32,573 nt of DNA. It comes from Bacteroidia bacterium. Lineage in GTDB: Bacteria; Bacteroidota; Bacteroidia; 2-12-FULL-35-15. The notes below the pieces were generated by a model. It did not search any database. It was given only the letters and a program-made list of their open reading frames with translations, and had not been told where the DNA came from. Shown here piece after piece: positions 1 through 9,597 of the stretch. Made by a program: the position numbers and the translations under genes. The stretch is from NCBI GenBank assembly GCA_016786925.1, contig JAEUTU010000059.1, positions 1 through 32,573 on the forward strand, written 5' to 3'. Every line of letters begins with the position of its first letter. Within the stretch, counting starts at the first letter, position 1.

Positions 1-18
1 AAGTTACATAACACAAAA

Positions 19-843
19 TTATTTTTCATAAAGTACTGTACAGTTAAACCCAATTCCAACAGGGCTAACCTTTTTCCATGTATCCTGGCTGGTTTTTCTA
101 TACATACTGTTTCCATTTATCAAACCTGCACAAAAATTGATCTTATCGCTACCATGCACTTCGATCCATTCCAATGAAACTAAAAAATCGCCCTCAACAA
201 CTATATTATAAGGCTTAAGATCAACAGTCAATACTCTTGTTTGTTTATCAATTTCAACAATAATAGGTTTTTTTAAAATGATTGAGTCGACTATTCCATT
301 TTGCATGTGGTAGATATATACTCTGAACTTAACAATTCCTGCATCGTTAAAGGCCACATTAAAACTGGCTTTTTCCAAAAATGAAGGTGACTTTTTTATG
401 TGCATGATCACTCCTAACTCCGAGCCCAGATCATTACTTAGAAAACCGGCTGAAATGCTGCGGGAATTATTTTCATTCCCTAAAACCTTCGTTTTAAAGA
501 CTTTAGGCATTACAACTACCTGCTGTAGTAGCACCACATCTTCTTCTAAAAACACATCAAAGGTCTGTTTTTTAGTAAAATCTGACACCTTGTAAACCAT
601 ATTTTTAAACCCGATAGCAGAAACTTTAATATAATTTTCCTTCAAGGAATCGTGTAATATGACCCTATAGTTTCCCTCTGTATCTGACACAGTCCCTATA
701 CCCTTTCCAACAACACCAATATTCACAAAAGGAATAGGACTTTTATCATTAGCATTTAAGATCTTTCCTGAAAAAGATTGTGCTTTAACCGAGTAGCACA
801 AAAGCATGCATAACCCAAAAAGACTCAAAACGTTTATTTTCAT
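19..843 (-). CDS. Exported carboxypeptidase-regulatory-like (CarboxypepD_reg-like) domain protein
   Basis: A 274-residue exported protein. Residues 1-21 form a signal peptide ending SVKA, followed by Gln at the mature N-terminus. Residues about 23-105 look like a carboxypeptidase regulatory-like beta-sandwich: SFSGKILNANDKSPIPFVNI, then GTVSDTEGNYRV and IKVSAIGFK. This fold usually heads TonB-dependent receptors or surface proteins in Bacteroidota. Here no TonB plug or barrel follows. The remaining 170 residues are beta-rich and unassigned, ending FNCTVLYEK. Similar stand-alone proteins are common in Bacteroidota and have no established function. The ATG start fits the signal peptide. The gene is divergent from the giant adhesin gene across a 204 bp spacer. 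The domain call is fairly safe; the cellular role is unknown. Confidence 0.75.
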   Translation of the reverse strand: MKINVLSLFGLCMLLCYSVKAQSFSGKILNANDKSPIPFVNIGVVGKGIGTVSDTEGNYRVILHDSLKENYIKVSAIGFKNMVYKVSDFTKKQTFDVFLEEDVVLLQQVVVMPKVFKTKVLGNENNSRSISAGFLSNDLGSELGVIMHIKKSPSFLEKASFNVAFNDAGIVKFRVYIYHMQNGIVDSIILKKPIIVEIDKQTRVLTVDLKPYNIVVEGDFLVSLEWIEVHGSDKINFCAGLINGNSMYRKTSQDTWKKVSPVGIGFNCTVLYEK

Positions 844-1047
844 GCACTTGTGACGAATTTATTCACAGGAAAGTTACAGAAAAACTTAATAATTAAAAGC
901 AACCTATTGTTGCCTTGAAACATCTTAATATGTACTAACAAATCGTTGTGCAAAAATGGCTCCTAACATCTTTTATAATTCGTTTATTTATAGCATATTT
1001 GTATAGGAAACACGTATTTTTTCGATTAAAAATTAAAACTATATATT
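844..1047. other. Divergent intergenic region
   Basis: This 204 bp AT-rich spacer separates two divergent surface-protein genes and must hold both promoters. No full TTG-N17-23-TAnnTTTG match is visible on either strand. The closest plus-strand element is CATATTTG at 994-1001, one mismatch from the -7 box and about 46 bp before the TTG start. A weak 5 bp inverted repeat (GCAAC/GTTGC, 899-913) is not convincing as a regulatory hairpin. No RNA gene is visible. Confidence 0.5.
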
Positions 1048-4000
1048 TTGAAAAAGATTTCACTTTTATTATTGGGATTATTAGCATTTGTTGCCGGACA
1101 AATTTCGGCTCAGAATCGCTATTGGGTTGGTGGTACAGGTAATTGGCAGGAAACAAGCCACTGGTCTGTTACCAGTGGTGGGCCGGGAGGAGCATCCGTT
1201 CCAACAGCCAGTGATGACGTTATTTTCGATCAACATTCGTTTAGCTCTCCTGGACAAACAGTAATGATGAACGGAAACTTTGCCTGTCACTCAATTGATT
1301 GGATGGGAATCGACAAACAGGTGATCTTTTCTGCTGCCAAGAACAAAGCGCTTACTGTTCATGGGAATTACCAGTTATCTCCACTATTATTAAACGGATT
1401 CAAAGGCACAACAGTATTTGCTTCCAGCCTAGCATCCAACACGATTAATACCAATGGTGTAACATTAAAAGGGAATTGGGAATTTAACGGAAGTGGTGCA
1501 TGGACGCTACTAAATGATGTCCAGACAGAAAATGAAGTAACGATCAAATTATTAAAAGGGACACTAAACACTAACAGTAAAAACATTACCTGTGGCTATT
1601 TTACTGGGAACTCAAATCAGAATAGAACTCTGAATTTAGGTTCGTCTGAGATCACTGTGAAAAACATTTGGGACTTTTCTCAAGCAACAAATCTTACCTT
1701 TATTTCAGCGACATCACGTATCATTTTTGAGACAGATGTCACTTCAACAAATTTCAAGAGTGGCAACTTGAGTTACAACTCAGTATCAGCAATGGCCGCT
1801 CCTTGTAGCCCATCAAACCAGCCATGCGGAACATTTACAATTACACTTTCTGCAACGAATGTTACTTGTAACGGTCTTAACAATGGAACGGCAAGTGCTG
1901 TCGTAACAGGTGGTTCAGGAAACTTTTCTTATGATTGGAGTCCAGGAACACCTGCAGGAGACGGAACGCCTAATATTACAGGTTTAGGAGCATCAAATAT
2001 GACCGTAAGGGTTACAGACCTAACATCAGGATTATTCTGCTTCTGTAATATAAACGTATTGGAGCCGGGCCTACTTTTCGACTATGAATTATTTCAAATA
2101 CAACCGCTTTGTAATGGACAATCCAATGGAACTATTGCAGTAGATGCCACAGGAGGAACGTTCCCATATACCTACTCCTGGACAGGCGGTTTAGGCAATA
2201 ATGATACTGTTACCAGTGTTCCTGCAGGAACCTACACTGTTACTGTTACAGATGTTAATAATTGTTCTGCTTTCACGGTTATCACATTAGGTCAATCAAC
2301 CGTTTTAACTGCCCCGGGAACTGCCACCATGGTAGTTTGTAATGGTGCTTGTGATGGAACAGCAACTGTAAATGCTAGCGGAGGTACAGCTCCATATACG
2401 TATGATTGGACTCCCGGAGCTCCTGTAGGGGACGGAACCAGCGCTGTAACAAATCTTTGCCCGGGCAATTATACTGTTACAGTAACCGACTTTAATGGTT
2501 GTATTGCTACTTACGACACAACAATCACTCAACCACCATTACTTACACTTGCCATGTCGCAAACTAATGCCAGCTGTGGTGGAGTTTGTGATGGAACTGC
2601 TACTGCTACTGTATCAGGGGGTGTTACACCCTATGTTTACGTTTGGTCAAATGGCTCATCAACCTCTACCAATTCTACAACCAATACGATTTCAAATCTT
2701 TGTGCGGGATCTTACACCTTACAAATCACAGACGCAAATGGATGTTCAAGAACAGATTCTGTGACGATAACAGAACCGCCTATACTCTTGGCTTCAGCAA
2801 CAGGCACTAATATTTCATGTAATGGGGCTTGTGATGGAACAGCAACCGCAGTTGTTGCGGGTGGAACACCGGGATATTCTTTTAACTGGACACCAGGAAA
2901 CCCCACGGGCGATGGGACTGCTAACATTACGAACCTTTGTCCTGGAACATATACTGTTCTCGTAACCGACCTAAATGGCTGTACTGACACAGGATCTGTC
3001 ACAATTACAGAACCTGCAGTTCTAATAGCCAATCCAACATCAACAAGTGTTTTATGCTTTGGAGCTTGTAATGGAACTGCAACTGCAGCACCAACAGGTG
3101 GAACAGCACCATATTCTTACAACTGGACACCAGGAAATCCTACGGGAGATGGCACACCTAATATTACCGGACTTTGTGCAGGAACATATTCTGTGACTGT
3201 AACAGACGCAAATGGGTGTGTGTCCACACAAACAACCGTTGTCTCTCAGCCTACTCAAATACAAGCAAATATTACAAAAACTGATGTCACATGTAATGGT
3301 GCTTGCAACGGAACAGCTACTGCTAACCCAACAGGAGGAACACCAGGCTATAGTTATTTGTGGGTTCCAGGCGGACAAACAGGACAAACTGCTACAGGAT
3401 TATGCCCAGGCACATACACTGTAACTGTTACAGATGCCAATGGTTGTACAAGAACAAGTACTACTACAATTACACAACCAAATGGGTTAAGTGTTACTGC
3501 AACCGGAACAGCTTTAGCTTGTAATGGAGATTGTAACGCTATTGCAAATGCCGTGATTTCAGGAGGAACACCGGGATACACCATTGATTGGACTCCTGGA
3601 AATCCTTCTGGAGATGGGACAACAACGATAACTGCACTGTGTGCGGGAACATATACAGTTACTGTTACCGATGCAAATGGATGTCCAGCTACAGCAAATA
3701 CAACCATCAGTCAGCCTACTTTATTAGTACTAAATGCCAATGCGAGTGATGCGAGTTGTTTTGGAGTTTGCGATGGATCTGCGTCTGCCATAGGTGGCGG
3801 GGGAACACCACCTTATACATTTTCATGGGCACCGGGTGGTCAAACAACATCAACCATTACTAACCTATGTGATGGTACTTATACCGTCACGATCCGTGAT
3901 GCAAACAACTGTACTCAGACTGCAACCGTTACTGTAAATGAACCGGCTCAAATAGTACCAAATGCTTCGGTAGCAAATAACATAACCTGTTCCGGCTTAT

Positions 4001-7000
4001 GTAATGGATCAGCAACCTCTGCAGTAACAGGCGGAACAGCTCCTTACACACTCAACTGGAGCCCAGGAAATCCAAGCGGAGACGGAACTCCGACTATTAC
4101 TAATCTTTGTGCCGGTAGCTATACTCTGCAAGTAACAGATGCAAATACTTGCAGTACCACACAAACGGTAACCATAACACAACCCACACCTTTAAGTGCT
4201 CCTATCACGGGAAGCACATCCAGTTGCAATATTTGCAATGGTACAGCTACAGTCACTCCGGCAGGAGGAACAGGACCATATACATTCTTGTGGATGCCTA
4301 CGGGGCAAATAACACAAACCGCTACAGGACTATGTCCTAACATTACATATACTGTAACTGTTACAGATGCAAACAATTGTACAGCAAGTAACAGTGTTAC
4401 CATCCAACAAACCATCATAATTAACATCACAACATCCAATACCACATTAAGCTGTGCAGGTGTTTGCGATGGTATTGCAACAGCAAATGCTTCTGGTGGT
4501 GCCATTCCATACAGCTTTTTATGGGTTGATAATGTTGGAGTTGTTTCCATTACACAAACGGCAACAGCATTATGTGCAGGAACATATTCTGTTACCGTAT
4601 CCGATGCTAATGGCTGCTTTAATACGGATTCGGTTACGTTCACCAATCCAACAGCGCTGACGATTACCACCAATAACACCAATGCCAGTTGCGGAGGCGC
4701 TTGCGATGGAACTGCAGGTGTAACACCTGCAGGCGGAACTGGAGCATACACTTATCTTTGGTCGCCAGGTGGACAAACCACTCAGAATGTAACAGGACTT
4801 TGTGCAGGCTCTTATACCGTACAGGTAAGTGATGGCAACTCTTGTACATCAACTGCAACAATTGTTATAACGGAACCTTCTCCGGTATTAGACAATGTAA
4901 CAGTAACAGGAGCAAATTGTACATTTGCAGACGGATCAATTACAGTTGCTCCAACAGGAGGTACCCTGCCGTATTCATTTAACTGGGGACCTGGCAATCC
5001 AACAGGCGATGGTACAGCTACTATAACAAACTTACTTCCTGGAGCATATACGCTTTCTATTACAGATGGTGGAGGATGTGTATTTAATTTTAACTACATT
5101 CTAAGTAATACAGCAGGCCCTACTACATTAATCAACCATACCAATGTTTCATGTAACAATTCATGTGATGGTACTGTAACCGTTGTGCCATCAGGTGGTG
5201 CAGGAGGATATATATTCGACTGGACACCGGGAGCTCCAAGCGGTGATGGTACGGCTGCGATCTCTTCATTATGCGGAACGATCACTTACACAGTTCAAGT
5301 GACGGACGCAGTAGGCTGTATCACATTCGATACTGCTACAGTATTTAACCCTTCTTTGATATCTGTAAATGAAACCGTGGTAAATGAAAGTTGTGGCGGA
5401 GTTTGCGATGGAAGCATTTCACTTGCTCCAACAGGTGGAACAGGAGCATTCACATTTGCTTGGCTTCCGGGAGGACAAACTACCTCATCCATTACCGGAC
5501 TGTGTGCAGGAACGTATACCGCTACTGTAACTGATGCCAACGGTTGCGATACCACTGTTACGTTCACTATAACTTCCCCACCTGTATTGACAGTTGCTTT
5601 GTCATCTACGGATGTTCTATGTAATAGTGCCTGCGATGGTACAGCAACGGCAATTGCTGCTGGTGGAACACCTGGTTATAACTACAGTTGGTCGCATGGA
5701 GCCGCGTTCGTTCTTCCGAATGTCGTAAATCTATGTCCTGGTCAATACATTTTAACGGTTACTGATAATTTAGGATGTACTGCTGCCGATACTGTTAATA
5801 TTACAGAACCTACTCCACTAACATCTTCAACAACTCAAACAAATGTTTCTTGTAATGCAGTATGTGACGGGGAGGCTGTTGTAATACCTTCAGGTGGAAC
5901 ACTTCCTTATAGCTTCTCTTGGGCCCCAGGAGGATCAACCAATGATACCGCTTCTAGTTTATGTGCAGGAGTTTATAATGTTATAGTTACAGATGGTAAT
6001 GGATGTACCAACTCACCGGGTTCAGTAACAATTACTGAACCTGCACCAATTGTTGCAAACGTAATTGGTACAGATCCAAGTTGTAACGGTAGTTGTAATG
6101 GATCTGCTACGGCAAATCCTTCAGGCGGTACAGCACCATATACATTCTTGTGGATGCCGGGAGGACAAATAACACAAACAGCAACAGGGCTATGTGCCGG
6201 AGATTATACTGTAACTGTTACAGATGCTCAGGGTTGTAATACAACGGGAAATGTTACTTTAACTGATCCTGTGTTACTTTCATCTAATACATCTTCTACT
6301 TCTCCTTCTTGTGCAAATGGCTGCAACGGAAGTGTTACAGCAAACCCTGTTGGTGGGACAAGTGCATATACATTCCTTTGGTTACCGATGAATGTGAATA
6401 CACAAACAGTTACCAATTTATGCCCTGGAACTTATACAGTTGTTACTACTGACGCAAACAGTTGTGTGGACACACAATCAGTTGTCTTAAATAATGCTGC
6501 AGCGATTGATGCTATTATAGGTAGTACTCCTGCTGCTTGTGGTGTATGCGATGGAAGTATTTTAGTAACTCCTACAACAGGATCAAGTCCGTATACATAT
6601 ACATGGAATCCTGTTCCTGCTGTTGGAAATGGAACAGCAAATGGATCTTCTTTGTGCGCAGCGTTGTACAACATCACCGTTACAGATGCCAATGGTTGTG
6701 ACTCAACTTTTGTTGTACCTCTTAGTAACTCAAGTGGACCAACAGGAGAAACTGTTACCACTACAGATGCTACATGTAATACATTCTGTGATGGTACAGG
6801 ATCCATAATACCAATAGGTGGTGTTTCACCTTTTACTTATTTATGGAATGACGGACCACCGGCAACAGCTGATTCTGCTGCAATTAATTTGTGTGCAGGC
6901 AACTATTTTGTTCAAGTAACTGATGCCAATTCGTGTATTCATTTTAGTCCGGTTACGATCAATGAACCTGCTCCTATTATTGACAATGCAACTATCACTA

Positions 7001-9561
7001 GTGCAGTTTGTAGTACAGTCTGCACAGGAACGATCACCGTATCTCCTACTGGTGGTACAGCAGGATACACATTTAGCTGGGCTCCTGGTAATCCAACCGG
7101 TCAAGGAACAGCATCTGTTGCCAACCTTTGCCCTGGAACATATACCTTAACAATAACGGATGCGAACCTTTGTGTACAAACATTCACCTACGTAATTGGG
7201 CAAACAACTCCTCTCACAGCAACAACAAGCACAACTAATATTCTTTGTTCAAGTGCCTGCGATGGGGTTGCTGCTTTAAACATCACTTCAGGAACTGCTC
7301 CATTTAACATTCAATGGAATGATCCATTGGGACAAACAAATGATACAGCATCTGCATTATGCGCAGGAATCTATGATGTGACAATTACTGATAATTTAGG
7401 TTGTACAATAACATTATCTGATACTATTACTGCCACACCTGCTGTTTCAGCTAATGCTATCATAACAGATGCAACTTGTGGACAATGTAACGGACAAGCA
7501 GCTTTAGCACCAACCGGTGGCACTGCTCCTTACACATTTGTATGGAGTAACGGACAAACAACTGCGACAGCAACAAACCTATGTGCAGGATTATATACGG
7601 TGGATATAACTGATGCAAGTGGTTGTACAACTAATTTCTCTATACCAGTAAGCAATCCAACGGGGCCAACAAGTTTAAATGTAACGTCCACAAATGTAAC
7701 CTGTAATGGTGCTTGCGATGGTGTTGTAACGGCCATCACACCAGTTGGAGGAACAGCACCTTATACATTCCTTTGGGTTCAAACAGGGCAAACTACAGCA
7801 ACTGCAAACAATTTATGTGCAGGCGATTACTTTATTCAAGTAACCGATGCTAATGGATGCTCGATCATTGATACGATTACGATCACAGAACCTTCTGCTA
7901 TTACTGCTAATCCAACTTTAACAGCAGCAACTTGTGGTGTTTGTGATGGATCCATTTCAATAGCTCCAAGCGGTGGAACGGCACCATATACTGTTCTTTG
8001 GAATACAGGCTCAACAGCATTGACATTAAACAATCTTTGTGCGGGAGTTTATTCGGTTACAATAACTGATGCAACAGGTTGTAGCGTAAATGTGACAGTT
8101 CCACTAAACAGCCAAAATGGTCCAACATTAACAACAACAGCAACGAACATCAGTTGTAATGGAAATTGTAATGGTACTGCTACAGTAACAGCTACAGGAG
8201 GTACAAGTTCTTACGTTTTCTTATGGAATGACCCTGCAGCACAAACAACAGCAACTGCTACTGCACTATGTGAAGGAATTTATTTTGTTCAGGTAACCGA
8301 CAATGCTGGATGTGTTAGTATTTCAAATGTAACTATTACAGAACCTGATTCTATTGAATTTAGTTTAGCATCATCTGTAAATCCATTGTGTAATGGAAAT
8401 AACAATGGAGTGATCACAACTATTCCTAATGGAGGAACCTTACCATACACATTTGCTTGGTCATCGGGAGGTAATACAGCAACTGAAGACAGCTTAGCTG
8501 CCGGATCATATACGGTTACAATTACAGATGCAAATGGTTGTACAGCTACTCAAACGATCACTTTAACGAATCCAACTTCGTTAACAATCGCTAGCACATC
8601 TACCAACCCAAGCTGTAACACAATAGCTGACGGTGCAATAGATGTTACAGTTGGCGGTGGAACAACTCCTTACAACTATCAATGGAGCGGTGCTTCTAAT
8701 GCTACTACCGAAGATTTAACAGCTATACTAAATGGAACATATACGATTACTGTAACCGATCAAAATGGATGTAGTATTGCAGATACCATCGTGCTACTTC
8801 CAAATCAAACAGTATTAGCAAATGCAGGAAATGATACGACATTCTGTGAATCAGGGTCCATTACATTAAATGCTACCAGCACCAACGGTGTCAACTTCCA
8901 ATGGTTTGAATTGCCTGGTAATACGAGTGTTGGAAATACATCAAGTGTAACGATCACACCTAGCTCAGGAAATTCAAGTTACTATGTTGTTGTTGATAAC
9001 GGTGTAGGATGTTCTATTAACGATACAATCAACCTAACATCCAATCCATTACCATCGGTCAATGCCGGAGCGGATGCAACAATTGTTGTTGGAACTAGCA
9101 TAGGCATTGGTGGAAGTCCCACTACCAATGCTACAGGTGCAACAATTGTCTGGACTCCAACAACTACACTAAACAGCAGTTCTATTGCAAATCCTACAGC
9201 TACGCCTCCTACAACAACAACCTATACAGTAGTTGTAACAAGTGTGCAAGGATGTAGCGCCAGCGATTCTGTGACAATAACAGTTCGTCCTACCATTATT
9301 TTCCCTGATGGTATCTCTCCAAATGGTGATGGTGCAAATGACACCTGGATCATTGACGGAATTGAATTATTCCCTAACTGTAATGTTGAAGTTTATAACA
9401 GATGGGGAGAATTATTATTCCAATCACCGGGATACAAAGAAAATTGGGATGGTACATACAAAGGACAAGCACTTCCTGTTGGAACCTATTATTACGTAAT
9501 CGACTTAGGAGATCCTTTATTCCCGGATGCATACACCGGCCCGATCACCATTATGCGATAA
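1048..9561 (+). CDS. Giant SprB-like repeat adhesin with T9SS type B sorting domain
   Basis: A 2837-residue secreted surface protein, comparable in architecture to SprB-type gliding adhesins. Residues 1-22 are a signal peptide (MKKISLLLL...QISA, then Gln). Residues 23 to about 262 form an N-terminal domain starting RYWVGGTGNW, often seen ahead of SprB repeats. Residues 270-2587 are 30 tandem SprB-type repeats of about 77 residues, with consensus CNGxCDGTA, GGTAPYTYxW, LCAGTYTVTVTDANGC, ITEP. Residues 2588-2746 look like two Ig/PKD-like domains. Residues 2747-2837 are the gliding-motility-associated type B C-terminal sorting domain (SPNGDGANDTW, VYNRWGELLF, NWDGTYKG, VGTYYYVIDL). The start is TTG: it gives a perfect MKK signal peptide and no in-frame ATG lies just upstream. 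The PorP/SprF gene 36 bp downstream is the expected export/attachment partner. The inferred role is surface adhesion or gliding; the ligand cannot be read from the sequence. Confidence 0.93.
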   Translation: MKKISLLLLGLLAFVAGQISAQNRYWVGGTGNWQETSHWSVTSGGPGGASVPTASDDVIFDQHSFSSPGQTVMMNGNFACHSIDWMGIDKQVIFSAAKNKALTVHGNYQLSPLLLNGFKGTTVFASSLASNTINTNGVTLKGNWEFNGSGAWTLLNDVQTENEVTIKLLKGTLNTNSKNITCGYFTGNSNQNRTLNLGSSEITVKNIWDFSQATNLTFISATSRIIFETDVTSTNFKSGNLSYNSVSAMAAPCSPSNQPCGTFTITLSATNVTCNGLNNGTASAVVTGGSGNFSYDWSPGTPAGDGTPNITGLGASNMTVRVTDLTSGLFCFCNINVLEPGLLFDYELFQIQPLCNGQSNGTIAVDATGGTFPYTYSWTGGLGNNDTVTSVPAGTYTVTVTDVNNCSAFTVITLGQSTVLTAPGTATMVVCNGACDGTATVNASGGTAPYTYDWTPGAPVGDGTSAVTNLCPGNYTVTVTDFNGCIATYDTTITQPPLLTLAMSQTNASCGGVCDGTATATVSGGVTPYVYVWSNGSSTSTNSTTNTISNLCAGSYTLQITDANGCSRTDSVTITEPPILLASATGTNISCNGACDGTATAVVAGGTPGYSFNWTPGNPTGDGTANITNLCPGTYTVLVTDLNGCTDTGSVTITEPAVLIANPTSTSVLCFGACNGTATAAPTGGTAPYSYNWTPGNPTGDGTPNITGLCAGTYSVTVTDANGCVSTQTTVVSQPTQIQANITKTDVTCNGACNGTATANPTGGTPGYSYLWVPGGQTGQTATGLCPGTYTVTVTDANGCTRTSTTTITQPNGLSVTATGTALACNGDCNAIANAVISGGTPGYTIDWTPGNPSGDGTTTITALCAGTYTVTVTDANGCPATANTTISQPTLLVLNANASDASCFGVCDGSASAIGGGGTPPYTFSWAPGGQTTSTITNLCDGTYTVTIRDANNCTQTATVTVNEPAQIVPNASVANNITCSGLCNGSATSAVTGGTAPYTLNWSPGNPSGDGTPTITNLCAGSYTLQVTDANTCSTTQTVTITQPTPLSAPITGSTSSCNICNGTATVTPAGGTGPYTFLWMPTGQITQTATGLCPNITYTVTVTDANNCTASNSVTIQQTIIINITTSNTTLSCAGVCDGIATANASGGAIPYSFLWVDNVGVVSITQTATALCAGTYSVTVSDANGCFNTDSVTFTNPTALTITTNNTNASCGGACDGTAGVTPAGGTGAYTYLWSPGGQTTQNVTGLCAGSYTVQVSDGNSCTSTATIVITEPSPVLDNVTVTGANCTFADGSITVAPTGGTLPYSFNWGPGNPTGDGTATITNLLPGAYTLSITDGGGCVFNFNYILSNTAGPTTLINHTNVSCNNSCDGTVTVVPSGGAGGYIFDWTPGAPSGDGTAAISSLCGTITYTVQVTDAVGCITFDTATVFNPSLISVNETVVNESCGGVCDGSISLAPTGGTGAFTFAWLPGGQTTSSITGLCAGTYTATVTDANGCDTTVTFTITSPPVLTVALSSTDVLCNSACDGTATAIAAGGTPGYNYSWSHGAAFVLPNVVNLCPGQYILTVTDNLGCTAADTVNITEPTPLTSSTTQTNVSCNAVCDGEAVVIPSGGTLPYSFSWAPGGSTNDTASSLCAGVYNVIVTDGNGCTNSPGSVTITEPAPIVANVIGTDPSCNGSCNGSATANPSGGTAPYTFLWMPGGQITQTATGLCAGDYTVTVTDAQGCNTTGNVTLTDPVLLSSNTSSTSPSCANGCNGSVTANPVGGTSAYTFLWLPMNVNTQTVTNLCPGTYTVVTTDANSCVDTQSVVLNNAAAIDAIIGSTPAACGVCDGSILVTPTTGSSPYTYTWNPVPAVGNGTANGSSLCAALYNITVTDANGCDSTFVVPLSNSSGPTGETVTTTDATCNTFCDGTGSIIPIGGVSPFTYLWNDGPPATADSAAINLCAGNYFVQVTDANSCIHFSPVTINEPAPIIDNATITSAVCSTVCTGTITVSPTGGTAGYTFSWAPGNPTGQGTASVANLCPGTYTLTITDANLCVQTFTYVIGQTTPLTATTSTTNILCSSACDGVAALNITSGTAPFNIQWNDPLGQTNDTASALCAGIYDVTITDNLGCTITLSDTITATPAVSANAIITDATCGQCNGQAALAPTGGTAPYTFVWSNGQTTATATNLCAGLYTVDITDASGCTTNFSIPVSNPTGPTSLNVTSTNVTCNGACDGVVTAITPVGGTAPYTFLWVQTGQTTATANNLCAGDYFIQVTDANGCSIIDTITITEPSAITANPTLTAATCGVCDGSISIAPSGGTAPYTVLWNTGSTALTLNNLCAGVYSVTITDATGCSVNVTVPLNSQNGPTLTTTATNISCNGNCNGTATVTATGGTSSYVFLWNDPAAQTTATATALCEGIYFVQVTDNAGCVSISNVTITEPDSIEFSLASSVNPLCNGNNNGVITTIPNGGTLPYTFAWSSGGNTATEDSLAAGSYTVTITDANGCTATQTITLTNPTSLTIASTSTNPSCNTIADGAIDVTVGGGTTPYNYQWSGASNATTEDLTAILNGTYTITVTDQNGCSIADTIVLLPNQTVLANAGNDTTFCESGSITLNATSTNGVNFQWFELPGNTSVGNTSSVTITPSSGNSSYYVVVDNGVGCSINDTINLTSNPLPSVNAGADATIVVGTSIGIGGSPTTNATGATIVWTPTTTLNSSSIANPTATPPTTTTYTVVVTSVQGCSASDSVTITVRPTIIFPDGISPNGDGANDTWIIDGIELFPNCNVEVYNRWGELLFQSPGYKENWDGTYKGQALPVGTYYYVIDLGDPLFPDAYTGPITIMR
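1855..8808 (+). repeat. 30 tandem SprB-type repeats (about 232 bp each)
   Basis: I counted 30 in-frame repeats between residues 270 and 2587 of the giant adhesin. The protein repeat is well conserved, but neighbouring copies use different codons for the same residues. Repeats 5 and 6 both encode TPGNPTGDGT with different third bases. This argues for old expansion with divergence, not recent slippage or assembly duplication. Two loop subtypes are visible. One has WxPGNPxGDGT (repeats 1, 3, 5, 6, 8, 10, 14, 15, 23). The other has PGGQT (7, 9, 13, 16, 19). Twenty-five copies carry four conserved cysteines. Copies 1, 2, 14, 29 and 30 lack the second and third. Confidence 0.9.
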
Positions 9562-9597
9562 AAATTAAGGAACGAAAAGAAATTAAAAATATCTGAA

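Noticed and set aside
899..913. Hairpin GCAAC/GTTGC in the divergent spacer
   Set aside because: Only 5 bp of stem with no T tract and no link to a start; expected by chance.
2305..8033. Many antisense and off-frame open frames across the adhesin repeats
   Set aside because: They are periodic by-products of the repeat codons. They have no starts with signals, and their residue patterns repeat in step with the sense repeats.
1855..8808. CRISPR-like or satellite interpretation of the periodic DNA
   Set aside because: Units of about 232 bp form one open frame with protein-level conservation and diverged codons. There are no spacers or identical repeats.
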